DNA from: Leifsonia sp. CL147
Lineage (GTDB): Bacteria; Actinomycetota; Actinomycetes; Actinomycetales; Microbacteriaceae
Reading direction: 5' to 3'
DNA: 56,297 nt
Assembly: GCF_900114565.1 (NCBI RefSeq)
Contig: NZ_FOTM01000025.1
Coordinates: forward strand, 1 to 56,297
In this document: positions 1-6,857 of the stretch, piece after piece
How the letters are laid out: each line of letters begins with the position of its first letter
Numbering within the stretch: the first letter of the stretch is position 1
Position numbers and translations under genes: made by a program
The notes under the pieces: generated by a model
The model's input: only the letters and a program-made list of their open reading frames with translations
What the model was told of the DNA's origin: nothing
Databases searched by the model: none

Positions 1-23
1 CGCCTCCCTCCCGGCCACATGCT

Positions 24-234
24 GGAAACGGAGGACTTTGGGGGCATGGATGCCGCATCCTTCCTCCGTTTCCCTACCTGCAGCGGCGTGTCGAGCCGCA
101 CATCCTCCGTTTCCGGCACTGGCGTCGGCGGACTGGTCTCCACAGAAAAGGGAGGAATGGAGCGGGATGTTGCGGCGCGTAAGCGGGAAACGGAGGCAGT
201 TTCGCCCGAGGGCCCCGATGACTCCTCCGTTTCC
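24..234. repeat. Cluster of five copies of a 12-bp motif TCCTCCGTTTCC
   Basis: Within 211 bases the motif TCCTCCGTTTCC or its complement occurs at 24-35 (reverse), 62-73 (forward), 103-114 (forward), 186-196 (reverse, 11 of 12 bases) and 223-234 (forward). The stretch has no credible gene; the short open frames here lack domains and ribosome binding sites. Mixed orientation allows several alternative hairpins. The cluster lies downstream of the small minus-strand gene that ends at 271, so it could serve in transcript termination or as a protein-binding cluster. No function is known to me. Confidence 0.6.
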
Positions 235-270
235 GCGGGGAGAGATGCAACCGTGGCGTCGCGCGACTGG

Positions 271-528
271 TCAGGTGCCGCTGTCGCTCGCTCGCCGCGA
301 ATTGATGAGCGACAGGGCCGCCTCGAAGGAGTCCGCGAAAGCGGTCTCGGTGAAGCCGGGACGCAGCATGATGATGTCGAAACCGCCGCTGTCCTGTTCG
401 ATGTAGGCGAGCAGTCCGCCCGGATCGGTGGGTTCGACACGGGTGTCGCAGATCCGCCACGAGGTGCCGGTGAGCGCGATGATCTCGAGAGCGGGGTCGA
501 GCGGGACCCCTTCGAAGCCGGCCAGCAT
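271..528 (-). CDS. Small hypothetical protein, 85 aa
   Basis: The open frame extends further upstream, but an ATG at 528 is preceded at a good distance by AGGAGG, so translation very likely begins there. The 85-residue product is mildly acidic, with no signal peptide, membrane segment or recognised domain. It has alternating hydrophobic strands and one predicted helix near the C-terminus (around the residues TAFADSFEAALSLINSRR). The next gene on the right runs divergently and starts 340 bases away. I do not recognise the family. It is called real because of the strong ribosome binding site and natural composition. Confidence 0.6.
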   Translation of the reverse strand: MLAGFEGVPLDPALEIIALTGTSWRICDTRVEPTDPGGLLAYIEQDSGGFDIIMLRPGFTETAFADSFEAALSLINSRRASDSGT

Positions 529-810
529 CGGCGTGCCTCCTGTTCGTGCATCCTTCACACAACCACTGCTTCGCCCCGCGGGTGAGGGCTTGACACGCAC
601 GCGAAAATCACGGGCACGCGACCGGGGCCCCGGCCGGAATGAGACCAGGGGAGCGATCGACCGCGCACCGGCCGAGGACGTCGGTGCCCGCATCCATCGC
701 CGGCTCCGGCGTCTGCGCGGATGGTCCCCACATACCGACGAGACCGTTCTGTGTACCCAGTGATGGGGGTTTAAGGCCCTGATCAGGGTGATCGCAGGGT
801 TAAAACGCTA

Positions 811-838
811 TTGCGGCGCCTCGGCCGGGCGGTAGCGT
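811..838 (+). promoter_or_regulatory. Possible sigma-70-type promoter of the SipW operon
   Basis: TTGCGG at 811-816 and TAGCGT at 833-838 are separated by 16 bases and lie 29 bases before the ATG at 868. The stretch 529-810 upstream holds no gene; it contains a GC-rich part and then a more AT-rich part around 770-810 (TTTAAGG, TTAAAACG) suited to regulation. The same TAGCGT hexamer occurs at 3473-3478, before the ECF transporter genes. The assignment rests on hexamer similarity only. Confidence 0.35.
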
Positions 839-867
839 GCAGCCAACCCGACGAAAGGCTGGACCCG

Positions 868-1524
868 ATGGATGACCAGGCAGCGAATCCCGAACCCGTC
901 ACCCGTGCACGACACGCCGAGCAGGCCGAACCGCGGAAGCGCCGACGCGTCTCCGGTCGCGTGCGGGCGCTGCTCGCCGGCGGCCTCGTCCTCGGCGTCG
1001 GTGCGACCGTCACCCTTGCGGCCTGGAACGACTCCGAGTTCGCGACGGGCACCTTCCAGGCCGGCACGTTCAACCTGCAGGGCTCCACAGACGGCACCGC
1101 GTTCAGCGACCACGCCACCACTCCCGGTGCCGCGCTGGGCTTCAGCGTGAACGCTTCGTCGCTGTCCCCGGGCGACGTCGTCTACGCGCCCTACGCCGTC
1201 CGGCTCGCGGCCAACACCACGAGTCCGGCGACGGTGACGGTGACCGCGCCCTCCACGACGGGCACGGTCGCGAACCTGACGTACACGCTCATCCAGCCCT
1301 CCAGCTTCGGGTGCACGTCCTCGACGACCGGCACCGTCCTGGTGCCCGCGGCGACAGCCGTGGGGAGCGTTCCGGGGACCGTGACGTTCGAGCTGGCGCC
1401 GGGCGCTCCGGTGACCAGCGCCGGCGCCGCCGTCGACCTGTGCTTCGCCGTGACCGCGGGCGCCGGGCTCACCCAGTCGCAGGCCGGGACCGCGACATGG
1501 CAGTTCCAAGCGTCCTCGCACTGA
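868..1524 (+). CDS. SipW-dependent-type exported protein (TasA/camelysin-like), 218 aa
   Basis: Translation is placed at ATG 868, preceded by GAAAGG, rather than at the TTG further upstream. The protein has a basic N-terminus (RKRRR), a hydrophobic segment around residues 33-52 (LLAGGLVLGVGATVTLAAW) and then WNDSEFATGTFQAGTF. That is the hallmark of alternate, SipW-processed signal peptides, in which the mature chain begins near an aromatic/Asp stretch followed by the F-x-AGT motif. The rest is Thr/Ser/Val/Gly-rich beta structure with two cysteines. TasA/camelysin relatives form extracellular fibres or act as surface proteases, but which of these applies here cannot be seen. The next gene overlaps by 28 bases and encodes the matching peptidase type. 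Confidence 0.8.
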   Translation: MDDQAANPEPVTRARHAEQAEPRKRRRVSGRVRALLAGGLVLGVGATVTLAAWNDSEFATGTFQAGTFNLQGSTDGTAFSDHATTPGAALGFSVNASSLSPGDVVYAPYAVRLAANTTSPATVTVTAPSTTGTVANLTYTLIQPSSFGCTSSTTGTVLVPAATAVGSVPGTVTFELAPGAPVTSAGAAVDLCFAVTAGAGLTQSQAGTATWQFQASSH

Positions 1525-2129
1525 GCGCAGACGGAGTCACCCCACCGAGCCGTCGGCGACGCAGCGCGGGCCGGTGGCTCCGCAGCGCCCTGCTGAACGT
1601 GGCCGCTGTCGGGGGAGTGCTGTGCCTGCTGTGGGTCGCGGCCGCTCTGGTGTTCCATCTGAGTCTCATCATGTTCAAGACCGGGTCCATGTCACCGACC
1701 ATCCCGACCGGGTCGCTGGCGCTGGTCCACCAGGTTCCGGCCGCCGAGGCCCGGGTGGGGGATGTCGTGACCGTCGACCGGCCGGGTCAGCTCCCGGTGA
1801 CGCACCGTGTGGTGTCCGTCGAGCCCGCTCAGGATGGGCGTGCCCGCCTGGTCCTGAAGGGTGACGCCAACCCGACGGTCGACCCGGCTCCCTATGACGT
1901 CGCCACGGTCCGCGAGGTGTTGTGGTCTGCGCCGGGTCTCGCACGGGTCGTGGTGTGGCTGGGCAGCCCGTGGGTGGTCGGCGTGCTCACTCTCGGTGTC
2001 GCGGCCCTGGTCACGTGGGTGTTCTGGCCGCGCGAGCGGGGAGAGCAACGGGAGGGACGCGAACGGGGCGGGCGCCGCCGCCGGTCGCGCGGACGTCGCC
2101 GCGTCGATGTCGCGGGGTTCCGCACATGA
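1497..2129 (+). CDS. sipW: Signal peptidase I, SipW/ER-type (S26B), 210 aa
   Basis: This membrane serine peptidase is predicted to cleave the special signal peptides of the flanking genes. The start is ATG 1497, inside the end of the previous gene, which suggests translational coupling. A hydrophobic segment at about residues 30-55 is followed by GSMSPTIPTGS with the nucleophile Ser64. The usual bacterial Lys general base is replaced by His103 in VTHRVV, the Ser-His arrangement of archaeal/ER-type and SipW enzymes. KGDANPTVDP follows as the conserved box. A second hydrophobic segment lies near residues 150-180, and the tail is strongly Arg-rich. It overlaps the next gene by ATGA. SipW-type peptidases typically sit beside their substrates, as here. 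Confidence 0.9.
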   Translation: MAVPSVLALSADGVTPPSRRRRSAGRWLRSALLNVAAVGGVLCLLWVAAALVFHLSLIMFKTGSMSPTIPTGSLALVHQVPAAEARVGDVVTVDRPGQLPVTHRVVSVEPAQDGRARLVLKGDANPTVDPAPYDVATVREVLWSAPGLARVVVWLGSPWVVGVLTLGVAALVTWVFWPRERGEQREGRERGGRRRRSRGRRRVDVAGFRT

Positions 2130-2842
2130 GTCGCCGGCGCGCGATGCGGTTCGCGGCGACAGCCTGCGCTGCCGCACCCATGATCCTTGTCGGCCTCCTC
2201 GGTTCGGGAGCTCCCGCCGCGGCCGCCGCATCCGCTCCCGCCGCCGCCGCGGCCGCTCCCCCTGCGGCCGCAGCACCCGCTCCCACGCCGCAGCCGCTGA
2301 CGCTCACCTCCGATGCCGGCCCGCGGCCCTTCCTGCTGGTGCCGGGACAGAGCACGCCGTGGCTCGTGGATGTGGTGGCCGACGTGAGCGAGCTCGACAG
2401 CCTCCTCGGGCAGCTCTCCGCGACCGGTCCGCTCGCCCGCTCCGACGCCATCACCGCAGAGGTGGAGAGCTGCGTCCGCCCGTGGGCCAGGGGGATCTGT
2501 TCCTCGGGCGCCCGGACCGTCCTGCCGGCCACCGCGCTGAGCGCGCTGCCCGCCGCCCGCGCGGCCCTCGAGGCGAGCGCGAAGCCAACGCCCGGCACGG
2601 TCCACCTGCAGATCCGGCTCGCCCTCGCCTCCGACGCCTCCATCGATACCGCGCGCAACACCGTCACCGCTGTCCTGCGCGTGGATGCGTCCGGGACCAT
2701 CACGGAGGCGGGCCGCCCAGCGACCCTCCCGGACACCGGAACCCGCATCGGCGACTACGGAGTGCTGGCGGCCGGGGCCGTCCTCGGCGGCATCCTGCTC
2801 GCGCGGGCCGGCGCCGCGCTGAGGCGGCGACGTCGTGCCTAG
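2126..2842 (+). CDS. LPxTG-like anchored surface protein, 238 aa
   Basis: The ATG at 2126 overlaps the sipW stop. The chain has a signal peptide (RRRAMRF, then a hydrophobic stretch, Ala-rich cleavage region near residue 30), a Pro/Ala linker and a domain of about 150 residues with two Cys near residues 115-125. It ends in LPDTG at residues 201-205, a hydrophobic helix and RRRRR. That ending is the classical sortase sorting signal, so the protein is predicted to be covalently wall-linked or membrane-retained. No sortase gene is in this window. Its place between peptidase and second substrate suggests it anchors or organises the fibre-like proteins. Domain function is unknown. Confidence 0.75.
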   Translation: MSRRRAMRFAATACAAAPMILVGLLGSGAPAAAAASAPAAAAAAPPAAAAPAPTPQPLTLTSDAGPRPFLLVPGQSTPWLVDVVADVSELDSLLGQLSATGPLARSDAITAEVESCVRPWARGICSSGARTVLPATALSALPAARAALEASAKPTPGTVHLQIRLALASDASIDTARNTVTAVLRVDASGTITEAGRPATLPDTGTRIGDYGVLAAGAVLGGILLARAGAALRRRRRA

Positions 2843-3350
2843 GCGGGTCACCCGGCTGCTGCTCGCCGCCACGCTCACCTCCCTCATCGCGGTCGGCGCT
2901 CTCGTCTCCGTTCCACAGCCGGTCGACGCGCAGTGGCGCGATCAGGAGGTGGCGACGGCGACCCTCCAGGCCAAGACCATCCCCCCGGTCTCGCTCGCCG
3001 GAGCGTCGCCGTTCTGCTCCTGGGCGGGCTTGATCACGACGACGAGCATCAGCCTCCAGTGGTCGCCTCCGGCGGGCTACGCTTCGACGACCGTCCAGTT
3101 CGTCGCCCAGAAGGGCACGAACAGTCAGCTCGTCACCGGCGCGACGACGACCGTCGCCGGCGGCGTGTACACGACGACCATCCCGATCAGCATCCTGAAC
3201 GCCATCGGCAGCCTGCTGGGCGGAAGCTTCGTCATCCATGTCACCGTCGTCGACCCGCAGACCGGATGGAGCTCGAAGGTCGTCGACTACACGTACGTCA
3301 TGACGCTCGCGGGCATCGTGACCTCCTGCTCCGCCACTCCCGCCGGGTGA
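2835..3350 (+). CDS. Second SipW-type exported protein, 171 aa
   Basis: GTG 2835 overlaps the previous stop by 8 bases. Residues 5-27 form a hydrophobic signal segment, followed by AQWRDQEVATATLQAKTI. This resembles the W-x-D-x-E...A-x-T pattern of SipW-processed proteins and parallels the motif in the gene at 868. The remainder is a beta-rich Thr/Val/Ser domain (fibronectin-III-like in flavour: ISLQWSPPAGYASTTVQF) with two cysteines. This is likely the last gene of the operon beginning at 868. Either extracellular fibre subunit or accessory protein would fit. Confidence 0.75.
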   Translation: MPRRVTRLLLAATLTSLIAVGALVSVPQPVDAQWRDQEVATATLQAKTIPPVSLAGASPFCSWAGLITTTSISLQWSPPAGYASTTVQFVAQKGTNSQLVTGATTTVAGGVYTTTIPISILNAIGSLLGGSFVIHVTVVDPQTGWSSKVVDYTYVMTLAGIVTSCSATPAG

Positions 3351-3393
3351 GCGTGGCGCCGGGTGAGCGTGGCGCGGGGTGAGCGTGGCGCCG
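3345..3393 (+). repeat. Tandem repeat, about 16-bp unit, three copies
   Basis: The unit GGGTGAGCGTGGCGCC starts at 3345 and recurs at 3361 and about 3376 with single changes. Degenerate relatives (TTGAGCCCGCCC, repeated) continue to about 3450. The repeat begins within the last codons of the upstream gene, so unit number could alter nothing but the spacer to the ECF genes. The spacer between 3351 and 3507 has no other gene. Confidence 0.7.
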
Positions 3394-3507
3394 GCTGATC
3401 CTGCGCGCCCGGCGATTGAGCCCGCCCGCCGGTTGAGCCCGCCCGGCGGCTGAACCGGCGCGCCCGGTGCCGTAGCGTGGAGGCGGCCGGGCGAGAGGAG
3501 GGCATCC

Positions 3508-5334
3508 GTGGACGGTCCGCCCCCGCTCGCTCCTGCGGCCGTCGCCCGCTCCGTGCGCGTCCGCCATCCCGGTGCGACCGCCTGGACGCCCGACGAGGTG
3601 GATGTGGATGTGGCGCCCGGCGAGGTGCTCCTCATCCTCGGCCCGAGCGGATGCGGCAAATCGACGTTCGCGCTGACCTTCAACGGGCTCGTGCCGCACG
3701 CGGTTCCCGCCGAGTTCGCCGGCACGATGACGGTCGGCGGGGTCTCGACGCGGGAGGCGAGCGTGGCGGAGCTCAGCGAGCGCGTGGCGATGGTGTTCCA
3801 GGACCCGGAGGCGCAGCTGGTCACCCGCACGGTCCTCGACGAAGTGTGCTTCGGCCCGGAGAACCGGCTCGTCCCGGCGGCCGAGGTCGAGGCGCGCGCG
3901 GAGGCCGCCCTGCGCGCCGTCGGACTGTGGGACCGCCGCGACGAGAACCCGGACATCCTGTCCGGTGGCGGCAAGCAGCGACTCGCCATCGCGTGCGCCC
4001 TGGCGCTCGGGTCGCCGCTGCTGGTCCTCGACGAGCCGACCTCCAGCCTCGACCCGGCCGGTGCCGAGGAGGTGTACCGGCTGCTCGGCGAGCTCACGGC
4101 GCCCGGCTCGACGCGGTCGGTCGTGCTGGTCGAGCACGACCTCGACCTGGCGCTCGGGATCGTGGATACGGTGCTCGTGCTGGACGGCGCCGGCCGGCCC
4201 TTCGCCTCCGGCCCGGTCCGTGAGGTGCTGCGCGCCCGCGCCGAGGACCTCGAGGCGCTCGGCGTGTGGCTGCCCACTCCGACGACCGCCGCCCTCCGGA
4301 TGCGGCGGGCGGGCATCCCGCTGGATCCGTTGCCGCTCACGGCCGGGGAGCTGGCGGCTGCGCTGGCGGATCCGGATGTGGATGGTGCGGGCGAGCCGGC
4401 AGGGGCTGGAGGGTCGGAGGTCGCCGGTGGCGGAGGAGCGTGGGCGGAGGTTTGTGCGGAGACCCCGGGAGACCGGGGCGGGGCCGAGGGGCCGAGCGGG
4501 GCCGGTCCCGGCCGGGATGCGGAGGTACGCCCGGCGATCTCGGTCACCGGACTCACCGTGAAGCGCGGCGGCCGCCGCATCCTGAACGAGGTCTCGCTGC
4601 GCGTGCCCCGGGGCGACTTCCTCGCCGTGGTCGGGCCGAACGGAGCGGGCAAGAGCACGCTCGTGCAGTCGCTCGCGGGCGTCCTCCGCGTGCCGCGGGG
4701 GACCGTGGAGGTGCTCGGCCTCGAACCGGCGCGAGCATCGGCGAGCGCGCTCCGCGAGACGATCGGTTTCGTGTTCCAGAATCCCGAGCACCAGTTCGTG
4801 GCTCACACCGTGCAGGACGAACTGGCGCTGGCGCTCGGTCTGCGACAGCGCCGGCTCCCCGAGGCGCAGGTCACCGCCGGCGTCGACGGGATGCTCACTC
4901 TGCTGGACCTGCACGCGCACCGCTCATCGCATCCATTCCGGCTCTCGGGCGGGCAGAAGCGGCGCCTGTCGGTGGGCACGGCGCTGATCGAGGGCGCGCC
5001 CGTCCTGGTCCTGGACGAGCCGACCTCGGGCCAGGACCGCGCCCGCGCGGCCGACCTCCTGGAGCTGCTCGCCGCGCTGAACGCGACCGGCACGACGGTC
5101 ATCGTCGTCACTCACGACCTCGGACTGATCGGCCAGTACGCACGCCATGTCGCGATCCTCGACGAGGGGCGGGTCGTGGCCCTGGACGAGACGGCGCGCA
5201 TCCTGGGCGACCGTGCGCTGCTCGAGGCGCACGCGCTCCGGCAGCCGCCGCTGGTGCGCGCGCTCGCCGGGCCGTCCATCCCTGTGGAGCTGCGCGGACT
5301 GACGCGACTCGCCGACCTTCCCGGGCTGCGATGA
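3508..5334 (+). CDS. ECF transporter energising ATPase, two fused ABC domains (YkoD-like), 608 aa
   Basis: This cytosolic subunit powers an energy-coupling-factor vitamin transporter. Start GTG 3508 follows GAGAGGAGG. Domain 1 (about 15-250) has Walker A GPSGCGKST, Q-loop FQDPEAQ, signature LSGGGKQR, Walker B LLVLDEPTSS and switch VEHD. A Gly/Ala-rich linker spans about 290-340. Domain 2 (345-575) has GPNGAGKST, FQNPEHQ, LSGGQKRR, LVLDEPTSGQD and VTHD. Two fused halves replace EcfA and EcfA', as in YkoD-type thiamine-precursor systems. The T component overlaps its stop by ATGA. No S component is adjacent; a candidate lies at 19354. The signature of domain 1 is slightly altered (extra Gly). 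Confidence 0.92.
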   Translation: MDGPPPLAPAAVARSVRVRHPGATAWTPDEVDVDVAPGEVLLILGPSGCGKSTFALTFNGLVPHAVPAEFAGTMTVGGVSTREASVAELSERVAMVFQDPEAQLVTRTVLDEVCFGPENRLVPAAEVEARAEAALRAVGLWDRRDENPDILSGGGKQRLAIACALALGSPLLVLDEPTSSLDPAGAEEVYRLLGELTAPGSTRSVVLVEHDLDLALGIVDTVLVLDGAGRPFASGPVREVLRARAEDLEALGVWLPTPTTAALRMRRAGIPLDPLPLTAGELAAALADPDVDGAGEPAGAGGSEVAGGGGAWAEVCAETPGDRGGAEGPSGAGPGRDAEVRPAISVTGLTVKRGGRRILNEVSLRVPRGDFLAVVGPNGAGKSTLVQSLAGVLRVPRGTVEVLGLEPARASASALRETIGFVFQNPEHQFVAHTVQDELALALGLRQRRLPEAQVTAGVDGMLTLLDLHAHRSSHPFRLSGGQKRRLSVGTALIEGAPVLVLDEPTSGQDRARAADLLELLAALNATGTTVIVVTHDLGLIGQYARHVAILDEGRVVALDETARILGDRALLEAHALRQPPLVRALAGPSIPVELRGLTRLADLPGLR

Positions 5335-6170
5335 CTGCGCCCGCCCTCCGCCTGGCGACGCCGGCGCCGAGCTTCCTCCACCGGCTCAACCCGCTCGCGA
5401 AGGTCGCCGCGGTCGTCCCGGCCTGGATCGCGCTGCTGGTCACCCGGGATGCGGCCGCGCCGCTCCTCCTGTTGCTGCTGGCCGTCGTGCTCCTGCTCGC
5501 GGGATGCCGCCTCCGCGGCCGCGCACTGGTCCTCCTCCTCGTCGGCGTGCCGGTCGGCATCCTCGTGGTGTCGGTCGGATCCGCCGTCTGGGTCGATCCC
5601 GGCCGTGCGTCCGGCACGGACGTGCTCGTCGTCGCCGGTCCGCTCCGGCTCACCGCCGGGGCGCTCCTCCTCGGCCTGACGACCGCCCTCCGGCTGGCGG
5701 CCCTGCTGGCCCTCGGCCTGATCGGTGGTCTCACGACGAGCGGGCCGGAGCTCGCGCGGGCGTTGACCGCGCAGCTGCGCATCCCGTACCGCTTCGCCTA
5801 CGCAGCCGTGGCCGCCTACCGGTTCGTGCCGCGCTCCGCCGCCGAGCTGACGCTGATCCGCCAGGCCCTGAGGATCCGCGGCGTCGCCCCGGGGCGCGGG
5901 CCGATCGCGGCCGTCAGGCGGATGCTGTCCGGCGTCGTGCCCCTCCTCGCCTCCAGCATCCGTCACGCCGACCGCGTCGCCCTCGCGATGGAGTCCCGGG
6001 CGTTCGGCGCCCACCCGCGACGAACGGAACGCGTCCCTCCGCGCTGGCGGACGGCCGACGCCGTGTTCACGGTGGCGGGATGGGCGGCGACGGCGGCAGT
6101 GCTGGTGCTGGTGCTGGTGCCGGTGCCGGTGCTGGTGCCGGTGCTGGTGCTGGTGCCGCGGTTGCCGTGA
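5331..6170 (+). CDS. ECF transporter transmembrane T component, 279 aa
   Basis: The ATG at 5331 overlaps the ATPase stop, showing coupled expression. The protein starts with the usual FLHRLNPLAKV entry and has several membrane segments (VVPAWIALL, LLLLLLAVVLLLAG, LVLLLVGVPVGILVV, ALRLAALLALGLIGGL). It carries the two Arg-containing coupling helices of EcfT, RIRG at about residue 182 and ESRAFG at about 220, which contact the ATPases. The last 30 residues are an odd Val-Leu-Val-Pro stretch encoded by a perfect hexanucleotide run, unlike the rest of the family. It works with the fused ATPase and a substrate-binding S protein encoded elsewhere. Confidence 0.9.
   Translation: MTAPALRLATPAPSFLHRLNPLAKVAAVVPAWIALLVTRDAAAPLLLLLLAVVLLLAGCRLRGRALVLLLVGVPVGILVVSVGSAVWVDPGRASGTDVLVVAGPLRLTAGALLLGLTTALRLAALLALGLIGGLTTSGPELARALTAQLRIPYRFAYAAVAAYRFVPRSAAELTLIRQALRIRGVAPGRGPIAAVRRMLSGVVPLLASSIRHADRVALAMESRAFGAHPRRTERVPPRWRTADAVFTVAGWAATAAVLVLVLVPVPVLVPVLVLVPRLP
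6099..6158 (+). repeat. Hexanucleotide microsatellite, GTGCTG/GTGCCG, ten units
   Basis: Sixty bases consist of ten consecutive GTGCTG or GTGCCG units inside the 3' end of the EcfT gene, encoding alternating Val-Leu and Val-Pro. The unit is a multiple of three, so copy-number change would lengthen or shorten the C-terminal tail without frameshift. Confidence 0.85.
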
Positions 6171-6364
6171 CGTCGCGCTCCCGACGCCCCTCCTGCCCCA
6201 CGATGCGCGACTGCGCCCTTACGGAACATGTGCGGCCCGGCGAACACCGGCAAACGTTCCAAACCGTGGCATTCACCGCCGCGTCCGTGCATCCGACGGC
6301 TCCCATCCGCGCCGGGGCGATGCTCTCACCCTCCGGCGATTGGCTGACGGGCGGGTATGTCACG

Positions 6365-6660
6365 ACATTCGTGACGAATGGTCGCTCTGGTGGCGGGGAG
6401 CACGACATTCGTGACGAATGGTCGCTCTGGTGGCGGGGAGGGTGACATTCGTGACGAATCGTCGCTCTGGTGGCGGGGAGGGCGACATTCGTGACGAATG
6501 GTCGCTTTGGGCGGGTGGAGGGTGACGTTCGTGACGAATCGTTGCTCTGGGTGCGGGGAGGGTGACATTCGTGACGAATGGTTGCTTTGGGCGGGTGGAG
6601 GGTGACATTCGTGACGAATGGTCGCTTTGGGGGCGGGGAGGGTGACATTCGTGACGAATC
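6365..6660 (+). repeat. 40-bp tandem array with eight near-palindromic cores ATTCGTGACGAAT
   Basis: The core ATTCGTGACGAAT, a palindrome apart from its central base, starts at 6367, 6407, 6447, 6487, 6527 (first base G), 6567, 6607 and 6647, exactly 40 bases apart. The 27-base intervals are also related to each other (GGTCGCTCTGGTGGCGGGGAG type), with a few alternating variants such as GCGGGTGGAG. The array ends about 200 bases before the adhesin start at 6858. The 6171-6366 stretch before it and the 6661-6857 stretch after it hold no gene I can support; a short C5/G6 hairpin lies near 6697-6710. Regular spacing suggests cooperative protein binding, but tandem duplication alone would also give it. 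Confidence 0.95.
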
Positions 6661-6857
6661 GCGCCCGCCGGGTGCCTGAGAAGGCTCGCAGATTGACCCC
6701 CGAAGGGGGGTGATTTGGCCGATTCCGGGGTGAACCCGGGGTGAAAACCGTCCGGTTGGGATGTCGCAGTCGGCAGACTCGACGGTATCCCGCCAGCAGT
6801 GCGTCCTCGCTGCACGTGCTGTCGGACCGAAACCGTTCTGCCCGAAGGACTTTCGCC

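Noticed and set aside
1-270. Short genes at the left edge
   Set aside because: Open frames are repetitive with no ribosome binding site or domain; the repeat motif explains them.
3351-3507. TPP or other vitamin riboswitch before the ECF genes
   Set aside because: The thi-box consensus parts and paired helices are not found; the spacer is filled with short repeats.
6365-6660. CRISPR array
   Set aside because: Spacing is regular, but the 27-base intervals are similar to each other instead of unique, the core is only 13 bases, and no cas genes are present.
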